DNA of 64,000 nucleotides from Eustoma russellianum (lineage: Eukaryota > Streptophyta > Magnoliopsida > Gentianales > Gentianaceae): NCBI GenBank assembly GCA_036186865.1, contig AP025045.1:16397669-16461668 (forward strand). Reading direction: 5' to 3'. The position numbers and the translations under genes were made by a program. The notes beneath the pieces are model-generated. The model saw only the letters and a list, made by a program, of their open reading frames with translations. It did not search any database and was not told where the DNA came from. This document shows, piece after piece, positions 1 through 10,403 of the stretch (position 1 is the first letter of the stretch; every line of letters starts with the position of its first letter).

Positions 1-1336
1 CCTCAACAAATTTTCTGTAATAACCCGCTAGACCCAAGAAACTTCGCACTTCGGTGACATTGGTAGGTCTAGGCCATTCAGTTATAGCTTCCACCTTCTT
101 CGGGTCAACCGCAATCCCCTCTTCCGATATCACGTGACCTAGGAAAGTCACACTTCTTAACCAAAACTCACACTTGCTAAACTTAGCATATAGTCGTTTC
201 TGCCTCAGAATTACCTAGAACGGTTCTCAAATGATCAGCGTGAGTTTGTTCGTCAGGGGAATACACCAGAATATCATCTATGAATACCACAACAAACTTG
301 TCCAACTGTTCTCGAAAGACGGTATTCATAAGATCCATAAAAGCTGCAGGGGCATTTGTCAATCCAAATGGCATTACCAAAAATTCGTAGTGGCCATACC
401 TTGTGCGGAAAGCTGTCTTTGCGATGTCCTCGGCCTTCACTCGCAGCTGATGATATCCTGATCGAAGGTCAATTTTCGAAAAGATCTTGGCACCTTTGAG
501 CTGGTCAAATAAATCCTCGATTCGTGGAAGGGGATACTTATTCTTGATAGTAACTTTGTTCAGCTCTCTATAATCAATACAAAGCCTCATGCTGCCATCC
601 TTTTTCTTTACAAACAAAACGGGTGCTCCCCATGGCGATACACTAGGGCGGATAAACTTCTTGTCTAGTAACTCCTGCAGTTGTTCCTTCAACTCTCTCA
701 GTTCTGCCGGAGCCATTCTGTAAGGAGCTTTGGAAATAGGTTCTGTTCCGGGAATCAAGTTAATTTCGAACTCAACTTCTCTCGGGGGTGGTACACCTGG
801 AAAATCCTCTGGAAATACATCAGAAAATTCGTTGACCACTGGAATTTGCTCAATAGATGGTACCTCCTGAGTAACATCCATGGCATACACTAGAAATCCC
901 TCAGCACCTTTCCTTAAAGCCTTGCGCGCTTGTGCAACCGACACGTACACCTTCTTGGGTACCTTCTTTCGTTCCGCATCTCCTTGAAATATTACCTCCT
1001 CCATCTTAGCATTCTTGATTGTCACTTGCTTCAACCGACAATCAATATTAGCGTGATTCTTGGCTAACCAGTCCATTCCTAATATGACGTCAAAGTCATA
1101 CATCTGAATAGGGATCAGTGTGGCAAGGAATGTTTGTCCTTCAAACTCCAATTCACAATCCCGGTACCGATGATACGAAACCATAATTTGATCTCCGGCC
1201 GCTTGAACACGATACGGAGTTTCTAACCACTCAGGCAGACTACTCAGGTGTTTAGTGAATCTCTTTGCTACGAAGGAGTGGCTTGCGCCGCTATCAAAGA
1301 GCACGTTGGCAGGTACCTTATTTACTAAAATCGCAC
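1..1336 (-). pseudogene. pol: Protease-reverse transcriptase part of gypsy E Pol (frameshifted, cut by window edge)
   Basis: Encodes the aspartic protease (catalytic FDSGASHSF near the start) followed after a linker by Ty3/gypsy reverse transcriptase: the LYRMAP-like region, VKKKDGSMRLCIDYRELN, the FSKIDLRSGYHQ block with the first catalytic Asp, MPFGLTNAP, and the FIDD active-site box. The open frame closes at 183. One base is out of register near 215: the neighbouring frame continues with the normal thumb/connection sequence (KFSKCEFWL, then LGHVIS and FLGLAGYYR) down to base 1. RNase H, integrase and chromodomain are outside the window. The break makes this copy non-functional unless it is a sequencing error. 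Confidence 0.9.
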
Positions 1337-1419
1337 CTAAAGCCATATCAAGTTATACACGGAAAATTAAGCACATAATACTTAATTCATTAAATATTTA
1401 AACTTAGTTTAAATGATAC
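1337..1419 (-). other. Candidate 83-nt spliceosomal intron between gag and protease
   Basis: On the minus strand the interval begins GTATCATTT after GCAG and ends GGCTTTAG before GTGCG. It is 83 nt, with 19 G or C (77% AT), much richer in AT than the flanking coding sequence, and holds several in-frame stops. Removing it joins GTA GCA G to GT GCG ATT, restoring Val-Ala-Gly-Ala-Ile-Leu-Val, the usual lead into the protease in this lineage. The protease reading frame has no plausible start of its own: the nearest ATG (1346) lies inside the interval. Confidence 0.72.
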
Positions 1420-2494
1420 CTGCTACTACGTCGGTAGCCTCCTGCACATCCGTATCCGTCATGAGATGTACACGGGCATTTGCTCTAGGCTTCGCTCTCG
1501 GCTGCTGAGCCGCCTCTTCAGGATTATTTTTCTTCATCTCTGGGCAGTCCCTAATCATGTGACCCACTTGACCGCATCGGAAACATGCTCCAGCCACTTT
1601 CCTACACTCTCCAACGTGATTCCTATTGCAATGTGGACAAACTCCTACCGCCTGCTGAGCTACTTGATTCTGGAGTGGCAGTCTCTGAAAATTCCCAACT
1701 GGGCCTCTCTTCGGAATCTTGACCCAACGTCCGGGTCTTCCACCAACTCTCACATCCTCCCTTGGTCTCTTGCCTCTATCAGACCCTCCTGCGCTCGCTG
1801 CTCTTGCCGCTACTCGGCGGAAATCACTCTCAACACGGAAACACGCATCTAACATATCCTCATAAGTTTTCATCCTCGCATTCACTATCGCTGATTGTAT
1901 CCGCGAGTCCAAACCCCTCTCAAACTTCGTCATCTTAAGACGATTATCAGACATGATCGCAGGGGCAAACTTACCCAAAGCATGGAAACGATCCGCATAC
2001 TCTGACACCGTCATCCTTCCTTGCTCCAATCGGTCAAATGCTCTTATCTTGTCCAATATTGCAGTCTCCGGTACATAGTACTTAAGGAACACATCACAAA
2101 ACTGAGTCCACGAGATCGGTGGGGTCATTCTTAACACCATTCCTTCCCACCATTCGCCGGCCTTGCCACTTAGAAGGGGTGTGGCCACCTCAACTTTTAT
2201 CTCATTCGGAACTTGCACCAGCCGGAAACATTTCTCAACCTCAGCCAACCAATGCTGAGCCTCTTCAGGATCCGTACATCCACCGAACTCCGGCACCCTC
2301 ATCTTCCTCATCTCTCCATAAAAGAACCTGATGTTATGATGTGGCGGTGGTGGAGGTGGAGGCTGATGCTGCTGCACATACCCTTGTGCAATGACCGTCA
2401 GCGCATCAGTGAGTACTTGGGGTAAAACCACTTGTGGTGGCTGGTTCTCCTGTCCATTGCCAGAGTTGCCTGTGTTATCTCTTCTTGGAGGCAT
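1409..2494 (-). CDS. gag: Gag of gypsy element E
   Basis: Structural capsid/nucleocapsid protein of the element, about 361 aa from the methionine of MPPRRD at 2494. An ATG 45 bases further upstream is possible, but MPPRRD is the usual Tekay-type start. Visible parts are a glutamine/proline-rich N-terminus, a central retrotransposon gag domain, a basic stretch, a CX2CX4HX3C finger (CPHCNRNHVGEC) and a classic CCHC knuckle (CFRCGQVGHMIRDC). The frame ends at TAA 1409-1411 just after Asp-Val-Val-Ala-Gly. In related elements gag runs straight on into protease at this point, so this stop probably lies in an intron (1337-1419). The unspliced product would be Gag alone, the spliced one Gag-Pol. Confidence 0.93.
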   Translation of the reverse strand: MPPRRDNTGNSGNGQENQPPQVVLPQVLTDALTVIAQGYVQQHQPPPPPPPHHNIRFFYGEMRKMRVPEFGGCTDPEEAQHWLAEVEKCFRLVQVPNEIKVEVATPLLSGKAGEWWEGMVLRMTPPISWTQFCDVFLKYYVPETAILDKIRAFDRLEQGRMTVSEYADRFHALGKFAPAIMSDNRLKMTKFERGLDSRIQSAIVNARMKTYEDMLDACFRVESDFRRVAARAASAGGSDRGKRPREDVRVGGRPGRWVKIPKRGPVGNFQRLPLQNQVAQQAVGVCPHCNRNHVGECRKVAGACFRCGQVGHMIRDCPEMKKNNPEEAAQQPRAKPRANARVHLMTDTDVQEATDVVAGII

Positions 2495-2761
2495 ATTTCG
2501 CTGAAAGGTTAACATTTCATTAGCATTCAGTAAATACAAAAAGGTTACTGAAGGCTCGAATGCGTACTAATAGGTGAGGTGTGTAGCATAACTATTAATA
2601 CAAAATTAGATGATAAACGCGCTCGCACACACCCAACCCGTATCATACTTAACCACTAAAGAGATCAGTACTTATAACTAAGGATCAACCTTAAGGGAGA
2701 ATCATAGCTTAAGAGTCTAAAAGATCATGAACTTAAGTTTCCGAAATAGATCTGAAGCCTA

Positions 2762-2774
2762 GGCTCTGATACCA
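2762..2774 (-). promoter_or_regulatory. Primer binding site of gypsy E (initiator Met tRNA)
   Basis: On the minus strand the two bases after the 5' LTR are followed by TGGTATCAGAGCC, complementary to the 3' end of plant initiator methionine tRNA. It fixes the LTR boundary at 2777 and the element's direction. Bases 2495-2761 between it and gag are untranslated leader with no other feature seen. Confidence 0.93.
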
Positions 2775-3585
2775 CCTGTAGCGCCCCAGCCCGATACCGT
2801 TATCGGAACCAGTGCACCCGCCGTAGCCTACTATGAGAACTACGAAGCGTCAAGCAGATCAAGCATACATCCTTCATAATGTAAGTTAAAACCAGCGGAA
2901 ACGTCATAAAATCTAAACCTTCGTTGTCAATATTACAACCAGAAAACTGCAGCGGAAATAAAACTGTTTGTTCATCTAGCCGACATAAGTTTTAGAACAA
3001 CATAATAAAAATGAGTTTCAAACTCAAACAAAATAGTCCAGCATCTATCTATTCCCTTGTCCATCATCCCATTGAGCCCACTCGCCGTCGTCTTCGATAA
3101 ATATCAACTCATAATCAGGCTCACCTGAAAAAGAGACAGAATGATTGTTCTTAGCGAAAACTTCGCCAGCAAGTAACCCGTCTATACACCCTACGGAATC
3201 ACACACGTCGAGTCACCAGTGTATAAAACATTGCCCAAAAATAAGGTGCTCGGGTTAACAAATAGCATCTTAATGAGAATTACTCAAAACAGATAAAGCA
3301 CATATGTGAACACAGTTACGAGAACCAACATGTATTAAAACAACGAATCACATAAGCAAGTCATAGACTAACCACGTTTCTTGCATGTCAAGTCTTATGC
3401 TTCGTGTATCATGATGCATGTACTTCTTTAAAATCACACACAACACCCATGCATATGCCTTCTTTCATAAACATGTCATGCATGTCATTTCACAAACATT
3501 TCATCACTTTACATATCATATTCTTCGCGTAGCAGAACTTTATACCCTGTGGGTGATCAGTCCACAGCCATCATAACTTTATACC

Positions 3586-3752
3586 CCGTGCTGAAAGGTC
3601 CACGGCCCCATTACATATATCATATATCCGTGCTGAAAGGTCCACGGCCCCATTACATATATCATATATCCGTGCTGATAGGTCCACGGCCCCATAAAAT
3701 ACTTCATTTTCCGTGCTGATAGGTCCACGGCCCCATAACATACTTTATACCC
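3586..3752. repeat. Tandem repeat, 42-bp period, four copies
   Basis: The unit starts CCGTGCTGAAAGGTCCACGG and recurs at 3586, 3628, 3670 and 3711 (spacings 42, 42, 41). Copies three and four carry GATAGG instead of GAAAGG. CCGTG and CACGG inside each unit can pair, so every unit holds a small inverted repeat. A more diverged half copy with TCCACAGCC precedes the array near 3555. Confidence 0.9.
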
Positions 3753-4224
3753 TGCTGTTGATTCACAGATCACGCTCTTTATACCCTGCTTTCGCAGACG
3801 TGACTTTTATACCCTGCGATCAACCAGCAGCCATTTTGTCTTTCGAAAACTTTAAACCTTTCTTGTTCTTTTGCAAAACATATATCAAATCAAATACAAG
3901 TGCCCATGTCGTGATGCAGGATGCACAGATAGCTTCATATCAACATGTAGCACACACACACATACATCTTGTCTATCAAGGATATGGTCTTGCACCTCAA
4001 ACACTCCCTAAATGTGTTTTACCAAGTCCATTTGTCTCACTTATTCACTAGAATTCAATCTTATGCTAACTTAATCAAACTTACCATCTACACCTCAAAT
4101 ATACCTCAAATACCCTTGCATTTTATGTTCAAAAGAAGTGTATAAAGTTACTACACTTACATAGGGCGCTTAAAGGGTCAAAAATACTTCCAGAATACTT
4201 GGAACGCCACTTGGAGCGCCTAAT

Positions 4225-4350
4225 GTGGACATGAAGCGCCTCTACTAGGCGTTCGAAGTGTTCGGGGATGATTCAGGACACATTGAACACCACATGAAGC
4301 GCCTAATGTGACATGAAGCGCCTCATGTAGGCGTTCGAAGTGTTCTGACG
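4225..4350. repeat. Duplicated GCGCC inverted-repeat module in gypsy E LTR
   Basis: Two copies of ACATGAAGCGCCT, a short spacer, then AGGCGTTCGAAGTGTTC, about 80 bases apart (about 4229 and 4310). In each, AAGCGCCT pairs with AGGCGTT to make a short stem. Looser copies of GGCGCTT/GGAGCGCC lie at 4160-4220. Confidence 0.75.
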
Positions 4351-5302
4351 GTTCTAAACTGCAGTTTTTCTGCAGTAACTTCCACCCAACTCCTTTCTTC
4401 TTCAACCCTTCCAGATTCAACACTTAAAGATCCATCTTAACAACTAGATTCATCATACTTAACATACATCTAATCATGAATTGATGCTTAGTGAATGTCT
4501 AACAAGATCCACTCTAAATCTTCAATCATTCACCACCTTCAAGAGTTATCATCAACAATACCCAACCAACAAGACTACAACAATGTCATCACTCATCCCT
4601 CAATTTCCTGTACTTACTCTCAACATCTAAGTGTATACAATCAACACAAGAGTAGAGCAAGACAAGAAACACATCAACATATATACTCTCATGGGCATGG
4701 TTGACTAACAACAAATACTGCACAACTATTTCAGAAATATGGCCCAAAGAACAAGACTTACACAATTAGCAACAAGACTTACACATAACAAAGCATGTAT
4801 GATAGACAAGACAAGAATACTAATGTGTGATTCATATTTTCTCTTTGTAAGAACATAGGGCCTAAAGTATCAAAATTACATAAAGCCTATAGAAAGATTA
4901 CTTGCCTTGAATTCTAGATAATCTTACGGATTTACTGCGGAACCTTGATGAGAATTGAACCTAGAATGGCCTTTATCCTTCCTTCTCGTTCCTCTCTTCT
5001 TCTTCTTCCTCTCCTTTTCTCTTTTCTCTCTTTTCTCAGAATTTTTCCTTCTTCTTTGTGGCCAAAACCGCCCCCTTATGCTGAGATGGGGAGGTTATAC
5101 CAACTTTTGTAACTCCCTCAACTCCTAGTAGGGGCTATGTTGCTATTTTACCATACTTTCTTTTAATCCTACTTTTAACCCCTTTCTTTTGTTCTTCTAT
5201 GTTTTGAGTAACTAAGTTTTATAATCTTACATAATTAATTTAGTTGCATTCAAGGTTGACCTAAGTATCGAAAGTTGCGCTTAAAAATCACGGGGTGTAA
5301 CA

Positions 5303-6980
5303 TCCTTTTTACTCCAAAAAATCGGCCATTATACTCCTTGCCATGCTGAATTTTTCAGCATGTGCAACATCCATTTTTATTCAAGATAATCTCCAATTTA
5401 CTTTGATTTTTCTCATTAAAATGAATCAACAATACATGGTAAGTCTTTCTATCAATTGAGAAATGAATTTGGACACACAATAGCCTTAGAATTCGTCCAC
5501 CATCACTTAACACATGCTGAAAAATTTCAGCATGTGTGATATGTAGAATATCACACTTTATTACCTTACATAATATTCAAATCATTTCCATAACATCTTC
5601 AATTAATCCCTTAATAAAAAATTGACAAAATATGTTATCTTAACCATGAAGAAATCGCCCACATGTGTGTAGTATGCTGAAATTTTCAGCATGTGACATA
5701 AGAGAGGTATATGTTGAATACTTACCTTTTGTAGCTTCTCTCTTTGATTCATCAACATTGTATGATTGATCCTTGACCAATCAATATGCCAACAAGGCTC
5801 CACATATGCTCCAAATCAGCTGTAGTAACGTTTGAGTGTGTTTGTACATGTGCTGAAATTTATTTTTGCTAACTTTGTAAAATAGTGCACATTTAATAAT
5901 ACACACATGTAATATTCCAATCAGCCCTTAACTTAATTTTCTAGAACACTTTAAGATGTATATTATATGTAAAAAGTGTGTAGATATGCGTCACATGATG
6001 TCCAAGAAAAACGTTCCATGTTATGTGCGTAGAAAACCGAATTTTCGATATTTATCGATTACCCGATTTTTCTCTAATTTAAATTCCAAATTTTGCACAT
6101 GATATATATATTATGTTATTAATAATATATATAATATATACTTTAAATTTCAGTACTTGGCTGATTTAAAGTGGTACCATAAACATGTGACAAAATTAAA
6201 ATTGGAATCTTCACATTTTGGCCTAAATGTGAGGTGATTTGTGTGTGCCAACATAGAAAGTATTTTTGGCTGAATATATCATGTATATCACGAAATTGAC
6301 ATCATATTTTGATGTATATGGGCTGGCCATTTATTTATGGCAAGTACGTGACACGTTGGCGAAGTTTCGGTATTCGCCCGATACGACAAATTTTGGTTTA
6401 GAACCTTTTATCGTGTCGTATTTAATTTGTCATCACCATATCTTATATCATATGATATAAGACCTGAATATACTCATAAATATGAGTTAAGTATAGTGGT
6501 GTGACGTTAACGTACGTACGTAAGATATATAACGTGTCGGTAGTACGTTGGAATACATGTGTATGTGCCTTTTATAAAAAAATCTGAAAATATAGTATAT
6601 ATATGTATAAAAGGCGTGTGACATTGAATGTGGGGAGGAGGAGAAAACTTTCCTTCCTTAGCCTTGTTGCCTTTGTGCCTTTTCCAAATGAATCTTCCTT
6701 TAATGAACTACTTAGTTTATTAAACTAAGTACTTCACTTAATGAACTAATTTAGTTCATTAATGGTGGCACCTGAAAATAGTATAAACTCAACAAATGTT
6801 CGCCATATGATGTAAGCTTTAATGCTTCATGGCTCGTTAGTACGGCAACATAATATATAAGCTAAATAAGGCAAGTAATGACAAGTTATCATGCATACAT
6901 GTACACACTTATACGCATATATATATATATATATTCAACGTTTCTTATTTTGAAATCACTCAAACCCTCTTATTTCTACA
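5303..6980 (-). repeat. 3' LTR of copia A (part beyond gypsy E)
   Basis: Matches 13741-15417 almost base for base (examples of differences: 5981, 6113, 6254). Its 5' end in the element's direction is TGTAGAAATAAGAGG at 6980. The remaining ~1.37 kb is displaced beyond base 1 by gypsy E. It carries CATGCTGAA/TTCAGCATG palindromes (5342-5362, 5510-5537, 5673-5692) and a perfect 12-bp-arm palindrome at 6738-6762. No gene is present. Confidence 0.93.
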
Positions 6981-7245
6981 ATCTCCCCCTTTTGATGATT
7001 TTCAAAATAACTAGTGTACATGATTTAAGTGCTGTCTCTCCCCCTTGAATTATGCACAGATTTGAAATTTGAATTTCGAATTTCAAATCCGGCTCCCCCT
7101 TGATTCATGCAATTAGGATCAATCAGTTTAGGATCAATCAGTGTCTCTCTCTCCCCCTTAAATCATGCTTCTCTCTCCCCCTTTATTTTGGAAAGTTAAT
7201 CAAAAGATTCCTGTCAAAAAGGAAAGTAAATCAAATAGTATCACA
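6981..7245 (-). promoter_or_regulatory. Polypurine tract array of copia A
   Basis: Read on the minus strand, AAAAGGGGGAGAT abuts the 3' LTR and is the priming polypurine tract. Four more AAGGGGGAG-type blocks follow within the 265 bases after pol (about 7039, 7094, 7153, 7174). The same multiplicity is seen in copia B, C and D. Confidence 0.85.
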
Positions 7246-10200
7246 TTAAATCACATCAACGGGAATCATGCCTAATTTAGAACGAAGAGATTCAAATGTG
7301 GCTTGATTTAAGGCCTTTGTAAATATATCCGCTACTTCTGATTCTGTGCGTACGTGATCTATGACAATATTACCATTGTTAACGTGATCACGAAGAAAAT
7401 GATAGCGAACTTCTATATGCTTAGCCTTAGAGTGTAATACGGGGTTCTTAGACAAATTTATTGCACTCATACTATCACAATATATAGGAATCTTATTTAC
7501 GATAATTCCAAAGTCCGAAAGTTGTTGTTTTATCCACAACAACTGTGTGCAACAGAGGCTAAGAGCCATGTATTCAGCCTCCGTAGTTGACAAAGCAACA
7601 CTTGCTTGCTTTTTGGAAAACCATGAAATAAGGGAATTTCCTATAAATTGGCAAGTTCCGCTCGTGCTTTTTCTATCTATCTTGCAGCCACCATAATCTG
7701 CATCAGTGTAAGCATGTAAGTCGAATGTAGAATCCTTATCATACCAAATACCTAAGGTGGGCGTGTGCTTAATATACCGGAATATTCTTTTTACCGCATT
7801 TAAGTGTGACACCTTAGGTTGACTTTGAAAACGAGCACACATGCATACGCTAAACATGATGTCAGGTCTACTAGCAGTTAAATATAGTAAAGAACCTATC
7901 ATACATCGATATAATCCATTATCAACGTCTTTACCATGTTCGTCTTTGTCTAATTTAGTAGTAACACTCATAGGCGTGGGGGATGGTTTCAAATTTTCAA
8001 AATTGAACTTCTTGATCATATCATTTACATACTTAGCTTGGCTTATATGAATTCCTTTACTCGTTTGCTTAATCTGCAAGCCAAGAAAATAATTAAGTTC
8101 ACCAACCATAGACATTTCAAATTCAGCTTTCATACAATTTTCAAAATCTTTAATGAGTCTATGTGAGGTAGAACCGAAAATAATGTCATCTAAGTAGATT
8201 TCAATAATAAGTAAATCTGATTTTTCTTGTTTCAAAAATAGTGTACTATCTATAGTACCGCGTTTAAAATTATTTTCTAAAAGGAAAGTAGCAAAACGAC
8301 CATACCATGCTCTTGGCGCTTGCTTTAGGCCATATAGTGCCTTCTTTAGTTTGTACACGTGATCTGGATGTTTCGAATCTTCAAAACCGGGTGGTTGCTT
8401 CACGTATACTTCTTCTTGTATGAATCCGTTTAGAAAAGCACTTTTGACGTCCATTTGATACAATTTAAAGTCTTTCATACAAGCAATGGCAAGTAAGAGT
8501 CGTATAGCTTCTAAACGTGCTACGGGTGCAAATGTTTCATCGTAGTCTATTCCTTCTTCTTGATTATATCCTTGAGCTACGAGTCTTGCTTTATTTCTAA
8601 CGACCTTTCCTTCTTCATTCATTTTATTCCTAAATACCCACTTTGTACCTATAATTGTCTTATCTTGTGGTCGTGGCACTAAATCCCATACATCATTTCT
8701 AATGAATTGATTAAGTTCGTCATGCATAGCATCAATCCAAGATGAATCACTCAAAGCATCATGCACATTTTTGGGCTCAATTTCAGAAATCATAGCATGA
8801 AATTCATTTATTTCATCCGAAGTGATTCTTCTACGTGGTCGCACACCGTGAGTGATGTCGCCTATGATGAGATCATGTGGGTGATCTCTATGCCATCTTG
8901 GTTGATTATTTTTTAAGTTATCATGCATTTCTATATGATCATGCATTTCTAGTGTCTCATTCATCTCATGCATATCAAAAGAATCATTATCTTCATCCAA
9001 AACGGGTTTCAATTCAAAATCATCGTCATATTCCTTATTTTTATCAATATCTCCAAATTCATTGAATTTAACATGAATAGATTCTATGATTTGTCTAGTG
9101 AGAGGATCATAACATCTATATGCTTTTGAATTTATGGAATACCCAACAAAAATACACTCAATTGATTTGGATTCAAATTTATCTAAGTTATCTTTTGTAT
9201 TCAAGACAAAACACTTGCATCCAAACACACGAAAATAATCAATCTTAGGCATGCGATCATTCAAAATTTCGTAAGGCGTTTTGTTTATTTTCTTTCTTAT
9301 AGATAGGCGATTTACAATATAGCATGCACAATTTACGGCTTCCGCCCACAGAAATCTAGGAAATTTATTTTCGCAAAGCATGGTTCTAGCGATTTCTTGT
9401 AGTGTGCGATTCTTTCTTTCTACTACTCCATTTAATTGTGGAGTTCTAGGTGGCGAAAACTCATGTTTAATCCCTTTTTCTTCACAAAACGAAATCATCT
9501 CTTTATTTTTAAACTCACCGCCTCTATCGCTTCTTATTCTTTTCACATTTACACCATATTGATTTTCGAGTTGTTTAATTAATTTAGCGATCTCTATGGC
9601 GCTATCATCCTTATGTGCAAAAAAATAAAGTCCAAGTATAACGAGAAAAGTCATCAACAGTCACGCATGCATAGTGACGTCCATCTAGACTTGTAGTGCG
9701 ACTAGGACCAAACAAATCGATATGCAATAATTCTAGTATTCTAGTCGTGCTTATTTCATTCTTCGGCTTAAGTGACTCACGTGTTTGTTTGCCTTTTATG
9801 CAAGATTCACACAACTGAAAGTTGTCTAAATCAAGCGTAGGCAATCCCCGTACTAGGTTCTTTCGTTGCAATTTTTCTAGTGTAGAAATACCTATGTGTC
9901 CTAAACGTCTATGCCACAAATTCACATTGGGTTCATTTGACATAAAACATTTAACTTTAGCGTCTACTACATCATCCATAGATAGTGTAAAGATATTTCC
10001 TTCTCGTTTTCCTTTTAAAACGGTTTCACCATTTTTATTTATTATATTGCAATAAGGGTGAGTAAAACAAACATTGAAGCCATTGTCAACAAATTGAGAA
10101 ATACTAAGAAGATTGTAGGATAAGTTGCTTACCAAAAATACGTTGGAGATTTGAAGTGTATTCGGATTGCCAATCGTACCTTTTCCAATGATCTTCCCTT

Positions 10201-10348
10201 CATTGTTGTCTCCAAAGGTCACGAATCCGCCTTTTGTGACCTTCTTTAATTTGGAGAACAGGCTCGGGTCACCCGTCATGTGCCTCGAGCAACCACTGTC
10301 AAGGAACCACTTTATTGATGTGTTTTTTGATGAGTGGTCTCCCTGCAA
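7246..10348 (-). pseudogene. pol: Pol of copia A: protease, integrase, reverse transcriptase, RNase H (one frameshift)
   Basis: Ty1/copia-order polyprotein. Protease KWFLDSGCSRHMTG lies near the start. The pre-integrase zinc module follows (LWHRRLGHIG ... CESCIKGKQ). Integrase shows HIDLFGP, VDDFSRY, SDRGGEF and NGVVERKNR, i.e. the D, D and E regions. Reverse transcriptase shows WVFRNKMNEEG, YQMDVKSAFLNG, LKQAPRAWY and YLDDIIFGS; the last is usually YVDD. RNase H shows TDADYGGC, LSTTEAEYMA and YCDSMSAINLS. It ends at 7246 after LGMIPVDVI. One extra base in an A7 run (T7 in sense) at 9619-9625 shifts frame inside integrase; otherwise the frame is open. It opens in phase 0 directly after a CATTGCAG sequence at 10343. 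Confidence 0.93.
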
Positions 10349-10403
10349 TGTGAAAAGGTGATTTAGGTACCCTTTTAATTTTGGGTCCTTTCGAGTTAGT
10401 TAA

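Larger units (their letters stand above)
1..5302 (-). mobile_element. Gypsy element E (Tekay-like Ty3/gypsy), 5' part
   Basis: Minus-strand LTR retrotransposon, read from 5302 down to the window edge: 5' LTR, tRNA primer site, gag, protease and the first part of reverse transcriptase. The remaining pol and the 3' LTR lie before base 1. Its LTR ends TG/CA, and beyond it TCCTT (5303-5307) is the expected 5-bp target duplication. Copia A LTR sequence resumes exactly there, so E inserted into the 3' LTR of copia A. The gag zinc-finger pair and the FDSGA-type protease fit the Tekay/Del chromovirus lineage; the chromodomain itself is outside the window. Confidence 0.93.
2777..5302 (-). repeat. 5' LTR of gypsy E
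   Basis: 2526 bp, starting TGTTACACCCCG and ending GGGGCGCTACA in the element's direction. It holds no convincing gene; the short frames inside it are chance. It contains a four-copy 42-bp tandem repeat (3586-3752), two GCGCC-type inverted repeats (about 4225-4350), a pyrimidine-rich + strand stretch (about 4970-5060) and an 11-base TCAAGGCAAGT motif (4910-4920, minus) shared with two other gypsy-type LTRs in this window. Confidence 0.9.

Noticed and set aside
3586..3752. CRISPR-like regular repeats
   Set aside because: Units are contiguous without unique spacers, and the DNA is plant nuclear; it is a tandem repeat in an LTR.
5603..5803. 66-aa minus frame repeated at 14041-14241
   Set aside because: Identical because both are copies of the same copia A LTR; no start context or homology, and it lies in LTR DNA.
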